Assembly (NCBI GenBank): GCA_026931905.1
Contig: JAIXLB010000099.1
Coordinates: 1 to 41,954, forward strand
Source of the DNA: Chitinophagales bacterium
GTDB lineage: Bacteria; Bacteroidota; Bacteroidia; Chitinophagales; Chitinophagaceae
DNA length: 41,954 nucleotides
Direction: 5' to 3'
Shown one piece after another: positions 18,003 through 25,126 of this stretch (positions within the stretch are counted from its first letter, which is position 1; each line of letters starts with the position of its first letter). The notes beneath the pieces were generated by a model that was not told where the DNA came from, searched no databases, and was given only the letters and a program-made list of their open reading frames with translations. Both the position numbers and the translations under genes were made by a program.

Positions 18003-18010
18003 CAAATGTA
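18003..18010 (-). promoter_or_regulatory. candidate -7 box TACATTTG upstream of the receptor gene
   Basis: The minus strand reads TACATTTG within the 163-base spacer before the receptor gene, about 120 bases from its ATG. No clear -33 box is seen. The implied leader of over 100 bases makes this uncertain. Confidence 0.3.
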
Positions 18011-18044
18011 TATTTTTAGGCTATGAAAATTTGTTAGAATATTA

Positions 18045-18650
18045 TTAAATAATCAAAGTAATGAGTACTTGAAAAATACCAATAATAAAGCCTAAAATAC
18101 CACCTAAAATTTCAACAAATTTTAATTCTTTTTTCATAATGCTATTTAAAATATCTTCCAATTTATCCGATGAAAAATTGTTTACTTTTTCGGTTACAAT
18201 TTTTTCTAAGTCTAAATCGTTTTGCAATTTTCCCATGTAGTTACTCATTACTTTTGGGAATAGTTCTTGCAACTCAGTTATAAATACAGTTTTTAGTTGT
18301 TCAATAGTTTTATTGCCAATAAATATGCTTATCATAGGCATTTGCTGTGTAAGCTTTACTCTCAAAAAATTGTCAATGTGCTCTTCTACCAGAGGCATTA
18401 TTTTTTGTACATTATTTGGGTTGGAAATTTTTTCTTCAATTTCTTTAAATGAGAGAAGTTCATTGCTTACCACTTTTCCTAAATTTTCGGCAAACTGCTT
18501 TTGTTTTTTAGGGAAAATTCCTTGAAAAGTAATACCTACTATTTTTATCGGAATTTTAGGGTGAAATAACATTTTTATAGCAATCCAATTGGTAAACCAG
18601 CCTATTAAAGCAGAAATAATTGGTATTAAAACAAGTCCGTAATAATTCAT
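18045..18650 (-). CDS. DUF445 family membrane protein
   Basis: This 201-residue protein has one transmembrane segment at each end (about residues 4-24 and 180-200) and a charged helical middle. The N-terminal GWFTNWIAIKMLFHP segment (residues 17-31) and the following GIFPKKQKQFAENLG segment (44-58) are the hallmark of DUF445. The family is widespread and its function is not established. It is shorter than the ~400-residue DUF445 proteins and contains one repeat unit of the family. The tRNA-His gene lies upstream on the same strand, but the tRNA terminator separates them. Confidence 0.85.
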   Translation of the reverse strand: MNYYGLVLIPIISALIGWFTNWIAIKMLFHPKIPIKIVGITFQGIFPKKQKQFAENLGKVVSNELLSFKEIEEKISNPNNVQKIMPLVEEHIDNFLRVKLTQQMPMISIFIGNKTIEQLKTVFITELQELFPKVMSNYMGKLQNDLDLEKIVTEKVNNFSSDKLEDILNSIMKKELKFVEILGGILGFIIGIFQVLITLII

Positions 18651-18670
18651 AAATTATGTATTAAAATAAG

Positions 18671-18700
18671 AAGCCTTGTAATTATTTTTTTACAAGGCTT
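18671..18700 (-). terminator. intrinsic terminator after tRNA-His
   Basis: A perfect 10-bp stem (AAGCCTTGTA with TACAAGGCTT) encloses a 10-base loop, and on the minus strand CTTATTTTAAT follows. It starts 14 bases after the 3' end of the tRNA. Confidence 0.75.
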
Positions 18701-18713
18701 TAAAAAATTTAAG

Positions 18714-18788
18714 GGAGGGCAATGGGTTTCGAACCCACGACCTACAGTGCCACAAACTGTCACTCTAACCAACTGAGCTATGCCCTCC
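18714..18788 (-). tRNA. tRNA-His (anticodon GTG)
   Basis: The minus strand folds as a full cloverleaf. The 7-bp acceptor stem is GAGGGCA with TGCCCTC, the D-arm GCTC/GAGT and the anticodon stem ACAGT/ACTGT, with loop TTGTGGC giving anticodon GTG. The T-arm contains GGTTCGAAACC. An extra G at position -1 faces C73, the identity element of tRNA-His. CCA is not encoded. The end at 18788 includes the G-1. The gene stands alone between its own promoter and terminator. Confidence 0.97.
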
Positions 18789-18803
18789 ATTTATTGAGGA
18801 GTG

Positions 18804-18833
18804 CAAAAGTAATTGAATTTACTATTCTGCAAA
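18804..18833 (-). promoter_or_regulatory. promoter of tRNA-His, Bacteroidota-type
   Basis: On the minus strand a TTTG -33 box (18830-18833) and a TACTTTTG -7 box (18804-18811) are separated by 18 bases. This is close to the Bacteroidota consensus TTTG-N19-TAnnTTTG. The tRNA begins 16 bases downstream. It is the best promoter match in the window. Confidence 0.7.
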
Positions 18834-18908
18834 AATGATTTTTAATATTGCACTACAAAAACTTCTGTTAATAGGTGTAATTGGTAATAGGTTACTTTCA
18901 AAAAACAT

Positions 18909-18916
18909 TACATTTG
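18909..18916 (+). promoter_or_regulatory. candidate -7 box TACATTTG for the Prc-like protease gene
   Basis: TACATTTG matches TAnnTTTG and lies only 10 bases before the ATG at 18927, implying a very short leader. A TTG at 18881-18883 is too far upstream to be a clean -33 box. Confidence 0.35.
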
Positions 18917-18926
18917 GGCAATTATT

Positions 18927-21098
18927 ATGCAAAAATTTATTCAATTTATGAAGAGTAGAAAAGGTATTATAGTGCTTGTAGCATTAACATTTGGTATTTT
19001 ATTTTTCGCATTTGCCAATAACAATATTTTAAATGGTAAGAGTGATGATACATTGAGTCAAAAGAAAAAACTATTGGTTTCTATTGGCGTTTTAATAGAA
19101 AAACAACATTACAGTTCACCCAAAATTGACGATAAGTTTTCTAAACAAGTTTTTAAAGATTTTTTAGATGCTTTGGATAATGAAAAAAATATTTTTATTC
19201 AATCGGATATTGATGGGTTTAAAAAGTATGAGAATTATGTAGATGATGAAATTCATGGAGCAGATTTAAAAATTGTTCCAAGCATTAGTAGTGTTTATGA
19301 ACAAAGAATTAATGAAACGGTTGCTATTTATAAAAATATTTTAGCTAATCCTTTTGACTTTTCAAAAGATGAAGATTATATAACAGATTTTAAAACACTT
19401 GATTTTGCTAAAGATGAAACAAATAAAAAAGATCGTTGGCGAAAAAAAATAAAATACCTAACATTAGAACGTTATGTGGATTTATTATCACAAAGAGATA
19501 AACTTTCTTCAACAGATACAGCCTATAAAACAGATGCACAATTAGAACAATTAGCAAGGGATAGAGTAATGGGTATTATGGATAAAACATTTCAAAAAAT
19601 AAAAGTATCTTATTCTTTTGACAAGTTATTCAACACTTATGTTAATGTAATTACTAATACCGTAGATCCTCATACAGATTATTTTCCTCCTGTAGAAAAA
19701 AGAGCTTTTGATGAAAGCATGAGTGGACGTTTTTATGGTATTGGAGCACAACTACAAGAACAAGATGGGATAATTAAAATTGCATCTGTAATTGCTGGTT
19801 ATCCTGCTTGGCGTAGTGGCGAAATTGAACCAAATGATATAATAGTAAAAGTTGCTCAAGGTAATGAAGATGCAGTAGATATTACAGGTTACGAAGTTAC
19901 TGATGCTGTAAAATTAATTAGAGGTAATAAAGGAACAGAAGTAAGATTAACCATAAAAAAACAGAATGGAACCGTAAAGGTTGTATCCTTAATTCGTGAT
20001 GAAATTATTCAAGATGAATCGTATGTAAGAAGTGCCGTTATTCATGAAAATGGAAAAAAAATGGGCTATATTTATTTGCCCGATTTTTATGCAGATTTTG
20101 AAAGAGCCAATGGTGCAAGATGTTCAGAAGATGTGGCTAATGAACTCATAAAATTAAAAGCAGAAAATGTAGAAGGAATTATTCTTGATTTAAGAAGCAA
20201 TGGAGGTGGCTCTTTGTACGAAGTTGTACAAATGGTAGGCTTGTTTATACAAGATGGTCCAGTAGTTCAAGTAAAAGATAAAGCAGGTAAGGTTTCTGTA
20301 CTAAATGATGAAAATCCTTCTGTACTTTATACAGGTCCATTAGTTGTTATGGTAAATGGGTTTAGTGCATCTGCTTCTGAAATTTTTGCAGCAGCAATAC
20401 AAGATTATAAGCGTGGAATTATTATTGGCACCAATTCCTCTACCTATGGTAAAGGCACAGTACAAAGAAATATTCCATTAGGCAATGTAATTGATTATAG
20501 CACTGGTAGCACAGAGTTTGGAGCAGTGAAATTAACATTTCAAAAATTTTATCGTATAAATGGTGGCTCAACTCAACTTAAAGGAGTAGAACCTGATATT
20601 GTTTTACATGATACTTATGAGTATTTAGAGTTTAGAGAAAAAGACAACAAAGATGCCCTACCTTGGGATGAAATTCAAAAAGCAAATTACAATATAGATA
20701 AAACTGCTGCAACAGAATTAGATAAAGTAATTGCAGAAGATAAAAAGAAAGTAGAGGGAAATTCAACCTTAAATATAATTCATAACGATGCCTTATGGTT
20801 AGCTAAAAACACTAAGAAACCAGTGTCTTTAGATTTGAATAAATACAAAGAATTTCAAAAATCTATTAAAAGCACAGTTGCTCAAATAGCTACACTCTCT
20901 AAGCTAAAACAAGATATGAATATAACTGTTGCAAAACCAGATGAGGCTAAATATTTTTCAAATACAGATAAAGCAAAAGGAGAAAGATACCAAGCATGGT
21001 TGAAAAATATTAAAGGCGATATGTACATACAAACAACAACCAGTTTTCTTATTGATTTAATCAACAAAAAAATAAATTACACTTTTAGCAACAACTAA
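18927..21098 (+). CDS. carboxy-terminal processing (tail-specific) protease, Prc/S41 family
   Basis: This 723-residue protease has an N-terminal membrane anchor or signal (hydrophobic residues 13-29). The helical N-terminal domain typical of Prc follows to about residue 230. A PDZ domain lies at about 255-340, the S41 catalytic domain at about 365-560, and a charged helical C-terminal domain after that. The Ser/Lys dyad is predicted as Ser482 in GFSASASE and Lys509 in YGKGTVQ. The length and extra domains match E. coli Prc (Tsp) rather than the shorter CtpA. It should act in the periplasm on C-termini of exported proteins or cell-wall enzymes. A strong terminator follows and separates it from the polysaccharide locus. 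Confidence 0.93.
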   Translation: MQKFIQFMKSRKGIIVLVALTFGILFFAFANNNILNGKSDDTLSQKKKLLVSIGVLIEKQHYSSPKIDDKFSKQVFKDFLDALDNEKNIFIQSDIDGFKKYENYVDDEIHGADLKIVPSISSVYEQRINETVAIYKNILANPFDFSKDEDYITDFKTLDFAKDETNKKDRWRKKIKYLTLERYVDLLSQRDKLSSTDTAYKTDAQLEQLARDRVMGIMDKTFQKIKVSYSFDKLFNTYVNVITNTVDPHTDYFPPVEKRAFDESMSGRFYGIGAQLQEQDGIIKIASVIAGYPAWRSGEIEPNDIIVKVAQGNEDAVDITGYEVTDAVKLIRGNKGTEVRLTIKKQNGTVKVVSLIRDEIIQDESYVRSAVIHENGKKMGYIYLPDFYADFERANGARCSEDVANELIKLKAENVEGIILDLRSNGGGSLYEVVQMVGLFIQDGPVVQVKDKAGKVSVLNDENPSVLYTGPLVVMVNGFSASASEIFAAAIQDYKRGIIIGTNSSTYGKGTVQRNIPLGNVIDYSTGSTEFGAVKLTFQKFYRINGGSTQLKGVEPDIVLHDTYEYLEFREKDNKDALPWDEIQKANYNIDKTAATELDKVIAEDKKKVEGNSTLNIIHNDALWLAKNTKKPVSLDLNKYKEFQKSIKSTVAQIATLSKLKQDMNITVAKPDEAKYFSNTDKAKGERYQAWLKNIKGDMYIQTTTSFLIDLINKKINYTFSNN

Positions 21099-21122
21099 TT
21101 TTTTAGTAAAATATTTTTGTAC

Positions 21123-21152
21123 AACGCTTCAAATTTTTTGAAGCGTTTTTTA
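21123..21152 (+). terminator. strong intrinsic terminator after the protease gene
   Basis: A perfect 11-bp stem (AACGCTTCAAA with TTTGAAGCGTT), 3-base loop and TTTTTATTTTA tail follow the stop by 24 bases. It marks the boundary before the polysaccharide locus. Confidence 0.9.
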
Positions 21153-21210
21153 TTTTATACAATCAGGTAATATGTAAGAAAAATTTTTAAATTTTTCTGC
21201 AAGTTAATAT

Positions 21211-21227
21211 ATCCACATTGTGTGGAT
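21211..21227. promoter_or_regulatory. palindrome upstream of the polysaccharide locus, possible operator
   Basis: ATCCACA-TTG-TGTGGAT is a perfect 7-bp inverted repeat with a 3-base centre. It lies 31 bases before a TAACTTTG promoter-like box and 65 bases before the first gene. It could bind a regulator or form a hairpin, and I cannot name the factor. Confidence 0.4.
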
Positions 21228-21258
21228 TATTACTAATACTATAAGTAATGTGAAAGGG

Positions 21259-21266
21259 TAACTTTG
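21259..21266 (+). promoter_or_regulatory. candidate -7 box TAACTTTG for the polysaccharide locus
   Basis: TAACTTTG matches TAnnTTTG and lies 26 bases before the ATG of the export lipoprotein gene. No clear -33 TTTG at about 19 bases upstream is visible, which could mean activator dependence. Confidence 0.45.
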
Positions 21267-21292
21267 AAAAGTTTATTAACCCATTGATTTCT

Positions 21293-22102
21293 ATGCCAAA
21301 ATCTATTCATTGCTGTTGCTTGCAATCAACACATGTAATAGCGGTATTTACTGCTATTGTATTATTAACAACATCATGCTCCAATACAAGAAATCTTGTA
21401 ATACTAAATGATGTTCCAGATTCAGCAAGAATTGCATTGCCTTATTTAGAAGCTCCCATAAGTACTATACAAGCAGATGATATTTTAGAGATAAAAATAT
21501 CTGGTAGCAACCCAGAAACTACAAATGATTTTAATACAAAAGGAGCTGGCTTTGCACCAATGGGCTCTGGAGGTGTTACTGCTACTTCATCACCAAACTA
21601 TTTAGTTGATAGAGAAGGAAATATTGAAATATATAAAATTGGAAAAATTAAAGCAGCAGGATTAACATTAGAACAATTTAAAAATAACCTTGTAACACTC
21701 TTAGAAAAAGAGTTGGTTGCACCATCGGTTGTTGTGCGTTTTACCAATTTAAGATTTACAGTTTTAGGAGAAGTTCGTACACCATCAGTTTACTCAACTC
21801 CCAACGAAAAAATTTCCATTTTAGAAGCATTAGGTTATGCAGGCGATTTAACAATTTATGCAAAAAGAAATGCAGTAAGAATTATAAGAGATAGTAGTGG
21901 ACACAGAGAAATTGGAAACATAAACCTAAACCAAAAATCTTTGTTTACATCGCCATTCTATTATATAAAAAGAAATGATGTGATATTGGTTGAGAGCGAT
22001 TTCTCTACTAAAAAACAAAGTGAAAATATTGCCAGAACGGCAAGTTTAATTGGTATTTTAAGTAGTTTAATAACAGTTATTTATTTAGTGTTAAGAAAAT
22101 AA
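21293..22102 (+). CDS. Wza-like polysaccharide export lipoprotein
   Basis: This 269-residue protein is the outer-membrane export (OPX) component. The ATG at 21293 is preferred over an upstream in-frame TTG at 21284. It starts with a lipoprotein signal peptide ending TTSC (Cys29). A Poly_export domain runs about residues 50-135 (QADDILEIKISG, then VDREGNIEIYKIGKIKAAGLTLEQF). One SLBB domain follows at about 140-235 (FTVLGEVRTPSVYS). The last ~20 residues are a hydrophobic helix (ASLIGILSSLITVIYLVL) and then Arg-Lys. It is shorter than the 379-residue E. coli Wza and lacks its amphipathic C-terminal barrel helix. It starts the locus, 16 bases before the Wzc-like gene. Confidence 0.9.
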   Translation: MPKSIHCCCLQSTHVIAVFTAIVLLTTSCSNTRNLVILNDVPDSARIALPYLEAPISTIQADDILEIKISGSNPETTNDFNTKGAGFAPMGSGGVTATSSPNYLVDREGNIEIYKIGKIKAAGLTLEQFKNNLVTLLEKELVAPSVVVRFTNLRFTVLGEVRTPSVYSTPNEKISILEALGYAGDLTIYAKRNAVRIIRDSSGHREIGNINLNQKSLFTSPFYYIKRNDVILVESDFSTKKQSENIARTASLIGILSSLITVIYLVLRK

Positions 22103-22118
22103 TATTTATAGCGTATAA

Positions 22119-24527
22119 ATGAGTTACCCTATTCAAGGAAATGAGCAAGAGGTTGTACCACAACAATCATCAAGTATAAACCAACTTGATGCTAAAAAGC
22201 TTATTTATAAATTAATTGGCATTCTTCCTTGGGTAATTATTTGCTTAGCTATTAGCATTTTTGCAGCCAACCTATATTTACGTTATACCCCTAAATTATT
22301 TCGTGTTAGTGGTAATTTATTAATCAAAGATGAAGACCAATCCAACTACAAATCTTTACAGGAATTAGGTATATTACCAGGTAATATTGATGTACCCAAC
22401 CAAATTAAAATTTTAGAATCTTATACACTAACAGAAAGAGTGGTAGATTCCCTAAAACTTCAATTAAAATTACGACAAGAAGGGAGAGTAACAACTTCAG
22501 AATTGTATGGCAAAACAATGCCATTTCGAATTATAGTTACAGAAGAATTTGAAAATGTAAAACCAGCAAGCTATCATTTAAATATTACAAGAGAAAACTT
22601 TGTAATCTCAGGTTCAGAAGGACAAAAAAAATACACTTATGGCGACACCGTAGAAATAGTTTATGGAAAAATTATTTTAGAAAGAAATCCTTTAATAAAA
22701 ATTAATCCAAATGGTTACCAACTTACTGTAAATTCTAAAGATGCAGAAGTAAATGCTTTAAAATCTAAAATTACAATTACACGCCCTACAGAAAATGGTG
22801 GTGTACTTGAAATAGCAATGAATGAAGAAATTCCTGAACGAGGTATTGATATTGTTAATAAGCTAATGGAAGTTTATGATAATGCAGGTTTAGATGATAA
22901 AAACATTGTTACCAAAAAAACAATTCAATTTTTAAACGATAAACTTGATAAAATAACCAAAGATTTAGATAGCATAGAAATAAAAATTGAACAGTTTAAA
23001 CGTGAAAACAAAGTTCCTTCTTTCGTTGAAGCTGGTAGCACTTTTTTCCAAGAATATACAGGCTTAGATAAGAACAAAAAAATATTAGTAACTCAAAATG
23101 CTATGTTGGATCATTTGGAATCTTACATTACCAACTTTAGAAATACAAATGATATTATTCCACCAACATTTGGACAAACAGATGAAGTATTATTAAAACT
23201 AATAGAAACACATAATACAACCGTTTTTGCAAAACAAAAATTAGAACTAATAAGCAAACCCACAGATATACATTTACTCAACTTAGTAGAAAGTATTAAA
23301 GATATAAGACAAAATATTTTAAGAGCTATTAGAAATATAAGAATTGCCAATCAAACACAACTGCAAAATTATGAAAGCAGTTACAGCATGTTGGAAAGCA
23401 AACTACAAAGTATTCCTGAAAAGCAAAGAATAGAAATGCGTTTAGAAAGAGATAGAATTGTAAAACAGGAAATGTATAAAGATCTTTTAAAGAAAAAAGA
23501 AGAGTCAGAATTATCCTTAGCATCAAATATCAACAATACGAGAATAGTAGATTATGCACAAAACTATGGTGCCAAAAGCCCCAGTGCTTCTACTGCAAGA
23601 AGTGTAGCCATTTTGTTTGGCATTTTAATTCCTATATTAATTATCGTTTTAAAAGATTTCTTTAATACTAAAATACAAGATAGAAAAGAAATTGAAGCTG
23701 CAACTGCTATTCCTATTTTAGGAGAATTATCATACGAAAAAGAAAAGAAAAATGTAGTAATTGAAAGTAAAAGCAGAAGCCCAATAGCCGAACAATTTAG
23801 GCTTATTCGTACCAACTTGCAATACATGTTGCCAGATAAATCTTTAAAAACTCTTTTGGTAACCTCGTTTATGAGTGGAGAAGGAAAAAGTTTTGTATCG
23901 TTAAACTTGGCAAGTAGTTTAGCTATTACAGGAGCTAAAACAGTTATTCTGGAATTTGATTTAAGAAAACCTAAGCTTAGTAAATACTTAGAATTACCAA
24001 ATGATGCAGGGTTATCCAATTTTATTATTAAAGACATGGATATTGATGAAATTATTCAAGCAGTACCTGATAGAGAAAATTTATTTGTTATAAGCTCTGG
24101 TCCTATTCCACCAAATCCTGCTGAGCTTTTATTAAGTCAAAGAACAACAAAATTATTTGAACTTCTTGCTTTAAGATTTGATTATATTATTATAGACACT
24201 GCTCCGGTAGGCTTAGTTACAGATGCTTTATTATTAGAAAAATTTGTTGATTTAAGCCTATTTATTTTAAGACATAAATACTCCTTCAAAGCAGAAATTC
24301 CATTTGTTGATAAACTTTATAGAGAAAAGAAGTTTAGAAATATGGGACTGATAATTAATGGTATTAAAAATGAAGGAAGTGGCTATGGCTATGGCTATGG
24401 TTATGGCTATGGTTATGGTTATGGTTATGGCTATGGTTATGGCTATGGTTATGGCTATGGTTATTATGTGCAAAATAAAAAAGAAGGATTTATGAGTAGG
24501 TTATTAGGAATTTTTAAAAAGGGTTAA
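22119..24527 (+). CDS. Wzc-like polysaccharide copolymerase / BY-kinase with (Gly-Tyr)14 tail
   Basis: This 802-residue inner-membrane protein joins a Wzz-type chain-length domain (membrane helix about 32-50, large periplasmic coiled-coil part, second helix about 500-520) to a cytoplasmic BY-kinase domain. Walker A is SGEGKS with Lys590. Walker A' is ILEFDLRKP, where Glu612 replaces the usual first Asp and Asp614 is kept. Walker B is IIIDTAP with Asp693. Residues 755-783 are fourteen Gly-Tyr pairs plus one Tyr, taking the place of the usual scattered Tyr cluster. A short basic tail follows. Autophosphorylation of such tyrosines is known to control polymer export in the family. The Wza-like partner precedes it. 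No Wzb-type phosphatase is in the window. Confidence 0.93.
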   Translation: MSYPIQGNEQEVVPQQSSSINQLDAKKLIYKLIGILPWVIICLAISIFAANLYLRYTPKLFRVSGNLLIKDEDQSNYKSLQELGILPGNIDVPNQIKILESYTLTERVVDSLKLQLKLRQEGRVTTSELYGKTMPFRIIVTEEFENVKPASYHLNITRENFVISGSEGQKKYTYGDTVEIVYGKIILERNPLIKINPNGYQLTVNSKDAEVNALKSKITITRPTENGGVLEIAMNEEIPERGIDIVNKLMEVYDNAGLDDKNIVTKKTIQFLNDKLDKITKDLDSIEIKIEQFKRENKVPSFVEAGSTFFQEYTGLDKNKKILVTQNAMLDHLESYITNFRNTNDIIPPTFGQTDEVLLKLIETHNTTVFAKQKLELISKPTDIHLLNLVESIKDIRQNILRAIRNIRIANQTQLQNYESSYSMLESKLQSIPEKQRIEMRLERDRIVKQEMYKDLLKKKEESELSLASNINNTRIVDYAQNYGAKSPSASTARSVAILFGILIPILIIVLKDFFNTKIQDRKEIEAATAIPILGELSYEKEKKNVVIESKSRSPIAEQFRLIRTNLQYMLPDKSLKTLLVTSFMSGEGKSFVSLNLASSLAITGAKTVILEFDLRKPKLSKYLELPNDAGLSNFIIKDMDIDEIIQAVPDRENLFVISSGPIPPNPAELLLSQRTTKLFELLALRFDYIIIDTAPVGLVTDALLLEKFVDLSLFILRHKYSFKAEIPFVDKLYREKKFRNMGLIINGIKNEGSGYGYGYGYGYGYGYGYGYGYGYGYGYGYYVQNKKEGFMSRLLGIFKKG
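24381..24464 (+). repeat. hexanucleotide coding repeat GG(C/T)TAT x14
   Basis: There are fourteen in-frame copies of GGCTAT or GGTTAT with no other variation. The third base of the Gly codon is C in seven and T in seven. The last six units form three perfect 12-base copies of GGCTATGGTTAT. They encode the (Gly-Tyr)14 tail of the BY-kinase, and length changes by one unit would keep the frame. Confidence 0.98.
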
Positions 24528-24554
24528 GTAAATTATAAATAAAATAAAATAAGC

Positions 24555-24570
24555 CTCAAACACGTTTGAG
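24555..24570 (+). promoter_or_regulatory. inverted repeat in the leader of the UpxY-type gene
   Basis: CTCAAA-CACG-TTTGAG is a perfect 6-bp stem (7 with the inner C-G pair) followed by TAAAAATG. It lies in the 85-base gap between the kinase gene and the antiterminator gene. It could be a weak terminator, a pause hairpin or the antiterminator's recognition element. Confidence 0.35.
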
Positions 24571-24612
24571 TAAAAATGTGAGTGAGTTGGCGGAGCTGTG
24601 TAAATTTGTAAT

Positions 24613-25122
24613 ATGTTAAGTAAAGAAAATAATTGGTACGTTCTCTATACAAAACCTCGTTGGGAAAAAAAGGTTGATGCACAGTTATTGAGAAAAAATA
24701 TTAAGAGTTGGTGTCCTGTTCAAAAAATTCAACGACAATGGAGCGATAGAAAAAAAATTATTGAAGATCCTTTGTTTAAGTCTTATGTTTTTGTGCATAC
24801 TAATGAAAGTGAAAGGGTAGAGATTTTAAGAACAGAAGGTGTACTAAATTTTGTACATTATTTAAAAAAGCCTGCTATTATTAGTAATGAAGAAGTTGAT
24901 TTAATTAAAAGATATTTAGCAGAAGATGAAGCTAAAATTTCTATCATAGCTTCAGAAGGTTTTCAGCCAGAAACAAAAGTAAAAGTTAGTCATGGCGTAT
25001 TTATGAATAATACTGGAAAAGTAGTTCGTGGTGGTAAGAAGAAAGTGTATGTTGAGTTACAATCATTAGGGCAAATAATGGTAGTAGAATTTCCTGCTGC
25101 TTATTTAATACCTACTTCATAG
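24613..25122 (+). CDS. UpxY-type NusG-family transcription antiterminator
   Basis: This 169-residue protein is a NusG paralogue of the UpxY/RfaH class. The NGN domain covers residues 1-110: NNWYVLYTKPRWEKKV at 6-21, then WCPVQKIQRQWSDRKK at 33-48 and PLFKSYVFVHTN at 54-65. A KOW-like C-terminal domain starts near 116 (VKVSHGVFMNNTGKVVRG). In Bacteroides the related UpxY proteins let RNA polymerase read through long capsule operons, acting on their own operon leader. Here the gene is third rather than first. The 85-base spacer in front carries an inverted repeat. It probably supports transcription of the ~17 kb of genes that follow. Confidence 0.92.
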   Translation: MLSKENNWYVLYTKPRWEKKVDAQLLRKNIKSWCPVQKIQRQWSDRKKIIEDPLFKSYVFVHTNESERVEILRTEGVLNFVHYLKKPAIISNEEVDLIKRYLAEDEAKISIIASEGFQPETKVKVSHGVFMNNTGKVVRGGKKKVYVELQSLGQIMVVEFPAAYLIPTS

Positions 25123-25126
25123 TTTC

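Noticed and set aside
23564..24037. 157-codon minus-strand open frame inside the kinase gene
   Set aside because: It is antisense to the BY-kinase domain, whose Walker motifs explain the sequence. Long antisense frames are common in AT-rich DNA of this kind.
24267..24473. Minus-strand open frame rich in Ile-Thr/Ile-Ala repeats opposite the GY repeat
   Set aside because: It is the antisense reading of the hexamer repeat. No promoter or start signal supports it, and the plus-strand kinase explains the DNA.
24601..24608. TAAATTTG box just before the UpxY-type gene
   Set aside because: It matches TAnnTTTG but ends four bases before the ATG, so transcription would start inside the gene. It is most likely a chance match.
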